Numbered from the stretch's first letter, positions 44,801-48,608 are shown. The stretch: 64,000 nucleotides of DNA from Diphasiastrum complanatum (GCA_029204225.1 CM055107.1:46625476-46689475); one strand, 5' to 3'. The notes: generated from the letters alone by a model not told the origin. Translations and numbers: made by a program.

Positions 44801-47800
44801 AGATCTTCATTTTGAGATGCATTATTGAGGAGGCTCGACATCGGAAACAGAGAATTTACTGTTGCTTTGTGGATTTTCGCAAAGTTTTTGACTCTGTTCC
44901 ACGACATCTTCTTTTCCAGAGACTGTCTTCACTTGGCTTTTCAGAGGATACTATTGCTGCGATCATTACTATATATGAGCGAGTCTTGGCACGTTTCAGA
45001 GATGGTAGTGGCTGGTCCTCACAGATACATTCTACCATTGGGGTGAAGCAGGGTTGCCCCTTATCACCCACTCTTTTTGCACTATATATAGATGACCTCG
45101 AGCGGATTATTCACGAGGAAGGTGGAGAGGGCTGTCCCCTAGCAGACATTATTATCCCCATTCTCTTGTACGCTGATGATGTGGTTCTCCTCTCATCCTC
45201 TGCAGCTGGTTTACAGAGTCACCTTTCTGCTTTACATCACTTTTGCCAGCGTTGGGGATTGACGGTTAACCTTAAGAAGACTAAGATTATGGTGTTTAAC
45301 ACCAACAGACAGCATATGAGAGATGTGATTTTCTATTATGACGGGCTACCGATTGAGATCGTGACCTCCTACACCTATTTGGGAGTTCTTTTCTCTGGTC
45401 CGCTACTCACTTTTCGACCAGCAGCCACCGCCAGGCTCCGCAAGGGGCATACCGCTCTTGTGCATATGGAGAGATTTTGCTCTACTTATTATGTGCAGGA
45501 TCCTGCTACCAGATGCCTACTATTTTCTGCTACTGTCTCCCCAGTTGTGCTATATTCGGCTGAGACTTGGTGCCCTGATTTATCACGCGATACATGGAGA
45601 GATCTTACTCGTATCCAGATTCTCATGCTCAGTAGGATAATTCGGGCTAAGCCCTCAGTACCACATGATATCATACTAACCGAGTTTGCTTCTCCTCCAT
45701 TAGTTGTTGGTGCTATGTTTCAGATCATCACCTTTCTTCACAGGGTATCAGATCTAGATACCTCCAGATACATTGTTGCTGCTCTCACTTCATCTTGTAC
45801 CCTTGCAGATCAGGGAGCCAAGCACTCTTGGTATCGCAGTGTCTCAGCCCTTCTTCAGACTTGGGGTTTATCCGCACTTGATCTTCCGAATGGAACCCAT
45901 GCTTATATCAGACAGCAGATTTACCGGAGCTACATACGCACTATATGGTCACATCCTGATCCAGATAGGGTCAAGCTACATTATTATGGCACACATCTTT
46001 TACGGCTGGACGTTTCGGGCTTGCCTATTCTTCCAGTTTATCTTACACAGACGCTATCTTTTGGTCTGAGATATCGTATAGGACAGCTTCGAGTCTCTTC
46101 TCATCAGCTTGCTATCGAGACAGGTAGATACACAGACACTCCCAGATTGCAGCGGATATGTCAGCTTTGTTCTCTTCAGGAGGTGGAAGATGAGTTTCAT
46201 TTCATCTTTCGCTGCCCAGTATACTATGAGATTAGAGGACGATACCATTGTTTATACCGAGATATTCCCCTCACGTTGAGCTCCTTCCTCGAGTATCCAG
46301 ATGCTAGATGTGTGGGTCTTCTTTTGAGAGAGATGTATATTTTACGAGCTTCACTTCTACCTACGCTCTCAGATATGGATTCCAGTCAGGCTCACATTAC
46401 TCAGTTCTTCCAGAAGCGAGACAGAGTGGATATTTCGGTTGCGGATTTTGACGTCCCCGTCCGAAGATCGAAGACACAGAGAGTTTCGGCTCGATCCAGT
46501 GCTACTAGATCTTCATACGCCTCCCACCAGCCTACATCACGACCCACTACTACCATCACTCATTACTTTCAGCTTGCTCGTAGCTAGTTTCCTCCGCGGA
46601 GCAGGTGGTTAAGCTCTTGCTTTGTACCCTCACCAGCTGGTGGTCAAGCTTGGATACTTTTTCTCTTAGAGACAGAGAGATCGATATTTTAGTTTTAGTT
46701 TTACTGTCTTTTCATTGGTAAATAAGTCCTTATGCGGACAATGCTTCTCACATTTTGTACTCTCTTTTGTCTTATGTGCCCCTGGGCACCAAAAAGACGT
46801 TAATAATAATAATTCTAATTCTAATTCTAATTCTCTCTCTCTCTCTCTCTCAAAGATAGCAACAATAATCAAATCCAACAAGTAGTAAATCCAACAAATA
46901 CGAAAATAGCAAAAACATATGAGAGATGGAGGAAGAGGAAAAGTAAGGACATCCAATTTCCAAAATGATAGAGGTTCCAAGGCCTCTAAACTATTTACTC
47001 TTGCAAATAGCTTAAAAGTTTCCTTCATTGCTATCTATTAATGAAATAACAATGTGATCACAGGGTTGGACTTACACACGTAGGGTGCCAACTCCCTCAC
47101 ACTTATTCCCTGCCCTAGATCAATTTGATCTATGTACATGGTGATATCTTGCCAAGCCCCAATAGTGCAAAATTTCACCCATACAAATTGTTATCATTAG
47201 TTAAAGGTCAAAGTAAAATGTTTTGTCAAATAGTTAATATTATGAAAATCAATGAGGTTCCATAGATGCATTTGAGTCCTTATCATTTGTACCTACTCCA
47301 ACTTTTATCATTTGTGTACAAAGGTGTAGGGATTTAAGGTTGACCAAATGACAATGGGATTGTCATACTAAAGCTGTCACCACAAAATAGGATCATAACC
47401 TTCGAAGGAGTGTCAAAGTAACCATCAAAGAGGTGGTGGCCTCTTGCTCAAGCAAAAAAGAGCAAAACCTTCTTGAGCTGATCACCTCCACAATTTTGGT
47501 CTATAGCAAAACTTGTTAGCCTTGCTTTCCTCCTAAGCAAGGAAACTTTCAAGTTGGATCTTAGCAAATAAATACTCGCACATTGACCAACCTTTCCTTG
47601 GTATTGCCATGGGCTTATGCCATCATGTGGAAAACCTTTCAACTAGTCCTTCATTATGAGTATGCATGTTCCAAGGTTCATGATGGCATTAGCTCTAGAT
47701 TTGAATCACGGGCCCATAACAATTACCTATGACACACCTTACCAACACAATAGTTCAAAAACATTTTGATAATAGCTAACATTTTTCAGAGTAATGTTCA

Positions 47801-47996
47801 ATCCAACAATAGAATCAAGAAAGCAACATAAAAAGACAAAATCTTCATGCAGACATAACGTACACCATGATAGGAAAGTTGAAAAACAATGTCTATGAAG
47901 TACCTGTCTAGTGCGGGCCTCGGGTGGCAATGATCCATACACAACTGCACATTTGAATTTTCCTTCTGCCTCAATCTTTTTCTGCAACACAAACAA
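5995..47996 (-). CDS. SUV3: SUV3-like mitochondrial ATP-dependent RNA helicase, 3' ten exons
   Basis: Ten exons: 47996-47904, 33027-32859, 30828-30716, 30475-30395, 24311-24246, 11598-11534, 8094-8049, 7773-7657, 7502-7411, 6313-5995. All have GT donors, AG acceptors and agreeing phases, with no stop until 5997-5995. The joined product aligns end to end with the C-terminal part of plant SUV3/SUPV3L1, a Ski2-like DExH helicase that unwinds RNA for mitochondrial RNA decay. Visible landmarks are VVYGSLPPE, motif V ([12 protein letters not shown]), motif VI (QIAGRAGRYG), AAGLFPSLD and [11 protein letters not shown] (Suv3 C-terminal domain). Exons for the P-loop and DExH box are absent and presumably lie upstream of the window. 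Introns of about 14.9, 12.6, 6.1 and 3.4 kb carry LINEs, hAT and LTR relics. Intact frame and splice sites argue for a working gene. Confidence 0.93.
6844..6876. repeat. 33-bp perfect palindrome
   Basis: CTACGCTGCGATAGAA, one C, then its exact reverse complement. The right arm is the left end of the MITE at 6861 and the left arm includes its candidate target duplication. It would form a strong hairpin in the intron RNA. Confidence 0.9.
6861..7052. mobile_element. hAT-like MITE, GCGAATC type, in a SUV3 intron
   Basis: The right end GCTGCAACTATG equals the right end of the element at 61910-62762. The left end TTCTATCGCAGCG is a diverged inverted match to CATAGTTGCAGCG. Candidate 8-bp target duplication GATAGAAC (6853-6860) / GATAGAAG (7053-7060), 7 of 8 identical. 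The interior has a long T run and many GATTCGC/GCGAATC words in both directions. It encodes nothing. Confidence 0.6.
7411..7502 (-). CDS. SUV3: SUV3 exon H (Suv3 C-terminal domain)
   Basis: 30 codons plus two bases, [20 protein letters not shown] then AITQKELCG. This is the most recognisable SUV3 C-terminal signature (LY-x-WLS-x-RLED). Acceptor ATGCAG, donor AAT|GTGAGT. Confidence 0.95.
7657..7773 (-). CDS. SUV3: SUV3 exon G
   Basis: 39 codons, [16 protein letters not shown] through [16 protein letters not shown]. The pattern F....K.G.V.L ... P....L.ELES..K is shared with plant SUV3. TTGCAG acceptor and AAG|GTACTT donor. Confidence 0.93.
8049..8094 (-). CDS. SUV3: SUV3 exon F (PIDLDNQ segment)
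   Basis: One base completing a cysteine codon, then [15 protein letters not shown]. Equivalent to the family SPVD....I...GL block. The acceptor TGTGCAG|TCC is used because the alternative TTGCAG 23 bases upstream would put a TGA in frame. Donor AAG|GTAATA. Confidence 0.88.
8089..8174 (-). repeat. duplication of the exon F 3' splice site
   Basis: The stretch around the acceptor of SUV3 exon F (on plus: AATAGGACTGCACATGGAGA, then AGTATAAACAC) recurs about 51 bases upstream in transcript direction (8140-8174), with the changes ACTACATACCGAG. A further short repeat, TATAAACACAATAAGCAG, follows at 8166-8210. The second copy reads TATGTAG|TCCTATT and could act as a decoy or alternative acceptor. 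Confidence 0.85.
8318..9285. repeat. AGGAAC/GTTCCT word-rich repeat region
   Basis: About 1 kb dominated by AGGAAC and its complement, with an inner tandem of about 26 bases (AACTTAGGAACAAGAACTGG). Inverted GGAAC/GTTCC clusters lie at both edges (8320-8360 and 9120-9270). The layout resembles the subterminal word arrays of the hAT-like elements elsewhere in the window, but I found no convincing target duplication. Lies in the intron between SUV3 exons E2 and F. Confidence 0.7.
9286..11458. other. intron sequence, nothing recognised
   Basis: Part of the 3.4-kb SUV3 intron. A 125-codon open frame on the minus strand (9924-9547) shows no family motif and low complexity, so I do not call it a gene. 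Confidence 0.5.
11459..11554 (-). repeat. tandem duplication of the exon E2 5' splice site
   Basis: The end of SUV3 exon E2 with its donor (minus strand CTATTTTGCATATGGTAAAT, then ATTGCTTAC) is repeated once downstream in the intron at 11459-11486 with few changes, again giving ATATG|GTAAAT. Use of the second donor would add intron sequence to the mRNA. Confidence 0.9.
11534..11598 (-). CDS. SUV3: SUV3 exon E2 (VARLLDEFP segment)
   Basis: 21 codons plus two bases, [20 protein letters not shown] and onward. It matches the family block VAA(I)VDELPL....KYLF. Acceptor TGTGTAG|GAG, donor ATATG|GTAAAT. The last bases of the exon and the donor are duplicated about 58 bases downstream (see the separate repeat entry). 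Confidence 0.92.
11650..11800 (-). mobile_element. orphan LINE 3' tail (or LINE-derived SINE)
   Basis: Minus strand reads ACACTTGACATGTA, then CTTATGTACTTTAGGGTACC, then AAAGACGTCAATAAAGC and a TTCTTC-rich tail. This is the same tail as the LINEs at 18.6, 22.3 and 41.7 kb, with no LINE coding body. The hairpin GTAC(CCTAAA)GTAC (plus-strand view) lies at 11719-11732. Either an extremely 5'-truncated LINE or a SINE using the LINE tail. Confidence 0.75.
13009..14995 (-). pseudogene. hAT-family transposase (BED finger to dimerisation domain)
   Basis: Going down the minus strand: a BED-type zinc finger ([23 protein letters not shown] near 14915-14988) broken by a stop; a segment ending FWDD near 14520; [15 protein letters not shown] and [10 protein letters not shown] (14370-14490, other frame); [20 protein letters not shown] (14100-14250), the usual ...RW...LH.AA..L.P block; then [29 protein letters not shown] (13700-13890), the hAT C-terminal dimerisation domain. 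Several junctions look like GT-AG introns. It closes with an acidic tail ([19 protein letters not shown]) and a stop at 13009. The RNase-H-like core is mostly missing and one junction is out of phase, so it is a pseudogene. Confidence 0.85.
15340..16440 (+). mobile_element. 5'-truncated LINE inserted in the hAT element
   Basis: Carries the C-terminal part of ORF2, homologous to the LINE at 41.9-46.9 kb. Landmarks are [20 protein letters not shown], zinc knuckle [19 protein letters not shown], then after a frameshift near 15.8 kb [10 protein letters not shown], the PIP-like QSHIMHFF (15956-15979) and a stop at 16118-16120. The 3' UTR ends with hairpin GTGCCC-TC-GGGCAC (16333-16346), GACATTAAT, ATTCTAATTCT and (CT)n to 16440. 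Nested in hAT, so it is the younger insertion. Confidence 0.9.
16384..16440. repeat. (CT)n tail of the truncated LINE
   Basis: 57 bases of CT directly following the ATTCTAATTCT end of the LINE 3' UTR. Confidence 0.95.
16607..18180. other. intron sequence, nothing recognised
   Basis: Inside the SUV3 intron between exons E1 and E2. No coding similarity, terminal repeats or RNA genes were seen on either strand. Confidence 0.5.
18181..18539 (-). mobile_element. LINE fragment C (ORF2 C-terminus)
   Basis: Starts directly behind the pyrimidine tail of LINE B. It reads [35 protein letters not shown] and the PIP-like QPLITSFF (18295-18318), then ends without a recognisable 3' tail. Homologous to the last 100 or so codons of ORF2 in the other copies. 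Confidence 0.85.
18540..22262 (-). mobile_element. LINE B, 5'-truncated in ORF1, decayed ORF2
   Basis: Begins inside ORF1 (LDTIWR near 22.2 kb, then [18 protein letters not shown]) exactly where LINE A's tail ends. A deletion removes the ORF1/ORF2 junction. Endonuclease pieces follow: [29 protein letters not shown]. Reverse transcriptase: [75 protein letters not shown]. Then the C-terminal region with knuckle [19 protein letters not shown] and PIP-like QSLITSFF (19055-19078). The 3' UTR has hairpin ATGCC-TTTT-GGCAT (18643-18656), GACATTAGTAAAGC and a CT tract (18540-18612). Frameshifts make it inactive. Confidence 0.92.
22263..24015 (-). mobile_element. LINE A, 5'-truncated within reverse transcriptase
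   Basis: One open frame from about 24012 to 22456 covers the second half of ORF2. It starts [13 protein letters not shown], continues through [31 protein letters not shown], and knuckle [19 protein letters not shown], and ends with PIP-like QHTIHHFF (22483-22506) seven residues before the stop. The 3' UTR carries hairpin TACC/GGTA (22313-22325), GGACATTAATAAA and (CTTT)n. It is joined at its 5' end to the LINE tail fragment at 24016-24133. The unbroken frame suggests a fairly recent insertion. Confidence 0.92.
24016..24133 (-). mobile_element. LINE 3' tail fragment behind a CT tract
   Basis: Minus strand: (CT)n at about 24133-24116, then TTTTGGAGACATTTTTACGC, CTAGTCTTATATGCC, the hairpin ATGCC-TTTT-GGCAT (24031-24044), and GACATTAA, where LINE A begins. 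Only the last 100 or so bases of a LINE tail are present. Confidence 0.85.
24246..24311 (-). CDS. SUV3: SUV3 exon E1 (YFLCN segment)
   Basis: 22 codons, [20 protein letters not shown] then ML, corresponding to the family segment A-K-L-S..YF......M. Acceptor TTGTAG|GAAGAG, donor CTG|GTACAT. A (CT)n tract followed by LINE debris lies about 110 bases downstream, so the LINE array came very close to destroying this donor. Confidence 0.88.
24312..26543. other. intron sequence, nothing recognised
   Basis: Left part of the 6.1-kb intron between SUV3 exons D and E1. AT-rich, no supportable coding region or terminal repeats. Confidence 0.5.
26552..27015. mobile_element. hAT-like MITE, GTTCCGGAAC type
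   Basis: The right end ...CGACGCAACATTG is the complement of CAATGTTGCGTCG, and the left end ATATGTCGTGTC is a diverged match. Flanks ACTTGGAA (26544-26551) and ACTGGGAA (27016-27023) agree at 7 of 8 positions. Both ends carry repeated GTTCCGGAACG words. The ends closely resemble those of the hAT element at 12255-16598 (CAATGTTTCATCG), which suggests a related transposase moved it. No coding capacity. Confidence 0.75.
27024..28489. other. intron sequence, nothing recognised
   Basis: No supportable gene. The end of this stretch (28.0-28.48 kb) precedes a gypsy gag and may be its leader, but no LTR or primer site was found. Confidence 0.45.
28490..29280 (+). pseudogene. Ty3/gypsy gag relic
   Basis: Reads [40 protein letters not shown], then after frameshifts [36 protein letters not shown] and VRYAKLYDD. 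This is the standard plant gypsy capsid layout. It is homologous to the gag at 50.85-52.8 kb. Broken by frameshifts and stops, it is cut by a word-repeat element at 29281. Confidence 0.85.
29281..29436. repeat. GAACCG/CGGTTC word element interrupting gag
   Basis: About 155 bases dense in GGTTCGAACC-type words on both strands around a T run, ending GATGCAACTATG like the GCGAATC-type MITEs. The left border and a target duplication could not be fixed. Probably a small hAT-like MITE. Confidence 0.5.
29700..29920 (-). pseudogene. Ty3/gypsy integrase fragment
   Basis: Minus strand: [48 protein letters not shown]. This is the start of the gypsy integrase core (KAER...W..ISMDFI..LP), with the first catalytic Asp position read as Asn. 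Isolated piece with no flanking LTR. Confidence 0.85.
30155..30215 (+). mobile_element. orphan LINE tail, minimal
   Basis: CTTATGTACCTTCTTTTGGT, then ACCTCAAAGACATAGATAAAGC, then TTTCTTTCTC. The hairpin GTACC/GGTAC is at 30173-30189. This is the LINE 3' end motif without a body, between SUV3 exons D and E1. Confidence 0.7.
30395..30475 (-). CDS. SUV3: SUV3 exon D (AGLFP segment)
   Basis: 27 codons, [16 protein letters not shown] to RTFATIL. It matches the conserved RAGLFPT-x-D segment that follows the RecA core in SUV3. Acceptor GGGCAG|GCTGCT, donor TTG|GTATAA, phase 0 on both sides. Confidence 0.92.
30716..30828 (-). CDS. SUV3: SUV3 exon C (helicase motif VI)
   Basis: Completes the split glycine and gives [19 protein letters not shown], then LPRLHNS and PSVPIK. 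Motif VI (Q-x2-GRAGR) supplies the arginine finger. Donor AAG|GTGAAT. Only 240 bases separate it from exon D. Confidence 0.95.
30829..32858. other. SUV3 intron B-C, nothing recognised
   Basis: 2.0-kb intron. An imperfect tandem repeat (units near 31993 and 32059, sharing CATTTG..TAAAGTGCTTA and GATTACAAAGTTA) is the only structure seen. Confidence 0.55.
32859..33027 (-). CDS. SUV3: SUV3 exon B (helicase motif V)
   Basis: 56 codons plus one base. It begins [12 protein letters not shown], continues with motif V ([18 protein letters not shown]), and ends IKQIAG split across the intron. TTGCAG acceptor and GCAG|GTTTTA donor. Motif V contacts RNA and couples ATP hydrolysis to movement. Confidence 0.95.
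33028..34189. other. intron sequence, nothing recognised
   Basis: Start of the 14.9-kb intron between SUV3 exons A and B. No coding similarity recognised. Confidence 0.5.
34190..34770 (+). pseudogene. decayed coiled-coil coding relic, origin unknown
   Basis: Several plus-strand frames read like broken coiled-coil protein: [19 protein letters not shown], then [16 protein letters not shown], separated by stops, with Glu/Lys/Leu heptad-like spacing. This resembles gag or LINE ORF1 coiled coils in composition only; I cannot assign a family. Confidence 0.35.
34990..35515 (+). promoter_or_regulatory. LTR-like sequence with initiator-tRNA primer site
   Basis: TGGTATCAGAGC at 35499-35510 is the common plant retrotransposon primer-binding site, complementary to the 3' end of initiator methionine tRNA. 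The preceding few hundred bases, starting around TGTGAGGCCCAGAACAC, would be the LTR. No matching second LTR was found and no gag follows, so this is an element fragment. Confidence 0.55.
35812..35866. repeat. (CT)n microsatellite
   Basis: 55 bases of CT just downstream (minus strand) of a decayed gag. No LINE hairpin is adjacent on either side. Confidence 0.96.
35871..36452 (-). pseudogene. LTR-retrotransposon gag relic
   Basis: Minus strand: [60 protein letters not shown], then [14 protein letters not shown] and [10 protein letters not shown]. Capsid-type gag of a gypsy-like element. A frameshift near 36070 separates the two parts, and the 3' end stops at the CT array. Confidence 0.75.
36453..38095. 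other. non-coding stretch, probably retroelement leader or LTR remnants
   Basis: No gene. It lies upstream (minus strand) of the gag relic and may hold its leader, but LTR borders were not recognisable. Confidence 0.4.
38096..38483. repeat. three diverged ~98-bp repeats
   Basis: Copies at 38096-38193, 38219-38316 and 38387-38483 share CATGC..GC.GAGA.TCCCATG, TTAGTTTC and CCTAAATCCATGTGTTTTTG. They are spaced by unrelated 25 and 70 bases, so this is not a simple array. Confidence 0.8.
39190..39636 (+). pseudogene. Ty3/gypsy reverse transcriptase relic
   Basis: [20 protein letters not shown] leads into [60 protein letters not shown] and [15 protein letters not shown]. These are RT blocks 1-4 of a gypsy element. 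A frameshift near 39330 and a stop before the YVDD block make it nonfunctional. Related to the RT of the complete element at 54.4-60.5 kb. Confidence 0.9.
39637..40520. other. no gene recognised
   Basis: No supportable feature between the RT relic and the gag relic. Confidence 0.45.
40521..41219 (-). pseudogene. LTR-retrotransposon gag C-terminus with zinc knuckle
   Basis: Minus strand: [34 protein letters not shown], then after a stop [20 protein letters not shown] (a knuckle one residue shorter than CX2CX4HX4C), then a proline- and histidine-rich tail. Broken by stops. Upstream at about 41425-41457 the minus strand reads TTTTGGCGCTCTTGCTTGGG, similar to the primer-site region of Tat/Athila-type elements, so this may be the 5' end of such an element. 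Confidence 0.65.
41671..41853 (+). mobile_element. orphan LINE tail ending in (CT)n, target of the next LINE
   Basis: TACAGTTTTGGAGACGTTTT, ACACTTGAC-like sequence, CATTAGTCTTATATGCC, hairpin TGCC-TTT-GGCA (41755-41765), GACATTAATAAAGC, T-rich, then (CT)n 41797-41853. No coding body. The full LINE begins immediately after the CT tract. Confidence 0.82.
42127..43035 (+). CDS. LINE ORF1 RNA-binding protein
   Basis: 302 residues from ATG at 42127. The N-terminus is proline-rich and low in structure. Residues about 55-175 form a long coiled coil (e.g. [30 protein letters not shown]). From about 185 there is a fold resembling L1 ORF1 (Transposase_22): [62 protein letters not shown]. Such proteins form trimers, bind LINE RNA and act as chaperones. 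It ends in CAA TAG at 43035, in the same frame as ORF2. The first ATG gives the coiled coil whole, which supports the start. Confidence 0.85.
   Translation: MAPKKKEGVLTPPSLLDTPPSPVVMEEPSSVTKTINMAAIDYTPSKPTESLFAYDLSFIRQEILGLKKQLHLFEAENSKLAKDLFGVTERVEQLEQENIYLKQRIAEKSALEETSNKINSLEKQVEETKTWAALFKPGDMGSKLSSLAKQVEETTSILKQGNHSQISSFPKENDLETVLGEQARRAKKAFNIRVRGIANGGKPLEEATDLLISKLSHVADGFDTAWRSKFDDNVLFIKFRSLSQRNAALRLRAKLKGTFIYMDDDLTNTQWLARKKIILEAKEKGQRVVFIDGKPRFFDLPQ
43033..43080 (+). promoter_or_regulatory. in-frame UAG with downstream stem: candidate readthrough signal
   Basis: CAA-TAG-GAA-CTA-GGG at 43030-43044 joins ORF1 and ORF2 in one frame. TAGGGG (43040-43045) can pair with CCCCTA (43073-43078), and GGGGCCCC (42-49) is itself palindromic. 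The CAA-UAG-xAA-YUA context recalls type I viral readthrough sites without matching exactly. No ATG precedes the endonuclease, so readthrough, or reinitiation at a non-AUG codon, is needed for full ORF2. Confidence 0.55.
43036..46587 (+). CDS. LINE ORF2 endonuclease-reverse transcriptase
   Basis: Open from the codon after the ORF1 stop to TAG at 46585-46587. No in-frame ATG occurs before 43324, which lies inside the endonuclease. Residue numbers here count from the TTG at 43084. An APE-type endonuclease comes first (LGFWNCNDF, catalytic Glu in [32 protein letters not shown]). RT follows ([72 protein letters not shown]). The C-terminal region has knuckle [19 protein letters not shown] and a basic tail with QAHITQFF (residues 1102-1109) and TTTITHYF near the end. 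It nicks target DNA and copies LINE RNA in place. Confidence 0.93.
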   Translation, partial: ELGAPGYRSYPRSPTNLRLGFWNCNDFLSSSSAGDFADFIRKCDILLLAETHESLYHPLPNIQEYSWHSAFRPFVRGKTCRGSGGVACLYRDTTVQMVKQDPYARYIWLHIIGSLLGLPQDIYIAVCYFAPQTSVFAEFGGDPFQALSDDIAIFSQQGSILLAGDFNARTSSRQTEFHAATDLLRLYPLDMGLDRVSQDADTPATSFGEQLITLAETHALAILNGLTQWPSSSAYTCYPHGGGYSVVDYFIGSPALISHISDFSITPPTISDHSLLHISLGHITSSLQISCSLPTHKRIPFTQSGFTNYTTILSQLLANFPFMAPIDQQATFLSTSLLAAASSSFPTKTTSSHRSVHNRWYDAECRSLHNHVTYARSHSPATLKQCQKEYHRTTRTKKIKYLQSLCQKMINSLDSPSSSFFWKHFTRHSSTLAPIAIEPWIEYATELYTTDSPPTSLSPRPDHCSLFTPDMVENAIKHAKLNKATDYDSLSVDFLKPVAHLISPYIAHVFNTAVTSGFPTAWCTNILHPILKAGDPMNVGNYRTIMIGHTLAKIYGSILQTVTGSFAETEGLHAMGQAGFRPGYSTSDQIFILRCIIEEARHRKQRIYCCFVDFRKVFDSVPRHLLFQRLSSLGFSEDTIAAIITIYERVLARFRDGSGWSSQIHSTIGVKQGCPLSPTLFALYIDDLERIIHEEGGEGCPLADIIIPILLYADDVVLLSSSAAGLQSHLSALHHFCQRWGLTVNLKKTKIMVFNTNRQHMRDVIFYYDGLPIEIVTSYTYLGVLFSGPLLTFRPAATARLRKGHTALVHMERFCSTYYVQDPATRCLLFSATVSPVVLYSAETWCPDLSRDTWRDLTRIQILMLSRIIRAKPSVPHDIILTEFASPPLVVGAMFQIITFLHRVSDLDTSRYIVAALTSSCTLADQGAKHSWYRSVSALLQTWGLSALDLPNGTHAYIRQQIYRSYIRTIWSHPDPDRVKLHYYGTHLLRLDVSGLPILPVYLTQTLSFGLRYRIGQLRVSSHQLAIETGRYTDTPRLQRICQLCSLQEVEDEFHFIFRCPVYYEIRGRYHCLYRDIPLTLSSFLEYPDARCVGLLLREMYILRASLLPTLSDMDSSQAHITQFFQKRDRVDISVADFDVPVRRSKTQRVSARSSATRSSYASHQPTSRPTTTITHYFQLARS
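46776..46789 (+). other. LINE 3' hairpin (likely RT recognition element)
   Basis: Perfect 6-bp stem GTGCCC/GGGCAC with CT loop, about 12 bases before GACGTTAATAA. Equivalent hairpins occur near 11719, 16333, 18643, 22313, 24031, 30173 and 41755 with different stem sequences but kept pairing. Confidence 0.75.
46852..47903. other. intron sequence, nothing recognised
   Basis: Between the LINE tail and SUV3 exon A. No coding similarity seen apart from the donor-side intron. Confidence 0.5.
47904..47996 (-). CDS. SUV3: SUV3 exon A (motif with YGSLPPE)
   Basis: 31 codons from [12 protein letters not shown] to PPEARTRQ. It corresponds to the start of the second RecA-like domain, where family members read K-x-I-E...YGSLPPE-x-R. 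The donor is CAG|GTACTT. The acceptor is less certain: AAGAG| before TTG gives a gap-free alignment, while TTGCAG| at 47982 would start the exon five codons later. Confidence 0.88.
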
Positions 47997-48608
47997 CTCT
48001 TGAGAACATAAAACACAATTCGTAATCATATAGCCAGATGGAAGCAACATTCTCAACATTTATGAATGATGCTCTTGTATGTCTCTTTTGGTAAAATATC
48101 CAAGAACGTGAGTACCCTCTATGTAAATCTTCCCTTGTCAAGATAAAACACAAACCTCAAAATGACCACTAAATTTCCTCTTGCTGATACAGATTGTTTT
48201 TTTTTTTTGGCTTTTATACATGTTTGTGGTTTAGCTTTCTTCATGGATGGTTGACCATCAACAACATACCCTTGAAGTCGTAAGCCTAGTGCACCATATA
48301 TATAAAGCGTATAAATTTTTGGGTGTTACAAGTGTCGGAGAGACAACACTTACTCTGGAATTCTGTATATGTCATCTAAAACAAAATCGCTCTTGTTATA
48401 CCAAGGAGGATTGGCCCTTCCCTAGTTAGCAGGAGGCCACTGGTCTCATGCTGAATATGGGGTAGTTAGGGACTCGTCTCATTTCAATCGTCCCACCATA
48501 GTTTTATTACACATATATAGTTCTGTAATTCATTTGTTAGCCAAGAGCACTTTTTGTTCATGTACAGGCCTAAAAGCCTTTTTTTTATCTATTTGTAAAA
48601 TTTGAATA
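47997..48608. other. no gene recognised upstream of exon A
   Basis: I looked here on the minus strand for the preceding SUV3 exon (expected to contain GDC-x-V-x-FS) and did not find it. An isolated plus-strand frame at 48247 has no known motif. Confidence 0.45.

Larger units (their letters stand above)
41854..46851 (+). mobile_element. near-complete LINE (non-LTR retrotransposon)
   Basis: The order is a CT-rich 5' UTR (41854-42126), ORF1, ORF2, a 3' UTR of about 250 bases with hairpin GTGCCC-CT-GGGCAC (46776-46789), GACGTTAATAATAATAATTC, repeated ATTCTA, and (CT)n to 46851. Both frames are unbroken, so the copy may be recent. There is no poly(A) tail and no RNase H domain. RT motif DFRK(A/V)FDSVPR differs from the classic plant L1 pattern and is closer to CR1/RTE/Jockey-type elements; I cannot fix the clade by eye. 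It sits in the large SUV3 intron, antisense to the gene. Confidence 0.93.

Noticed and set aside
44205-45674. Minus-strand open frames antisense to LINE ORF2
   Set aside because: They are shadows of the ORF2 coding frame.
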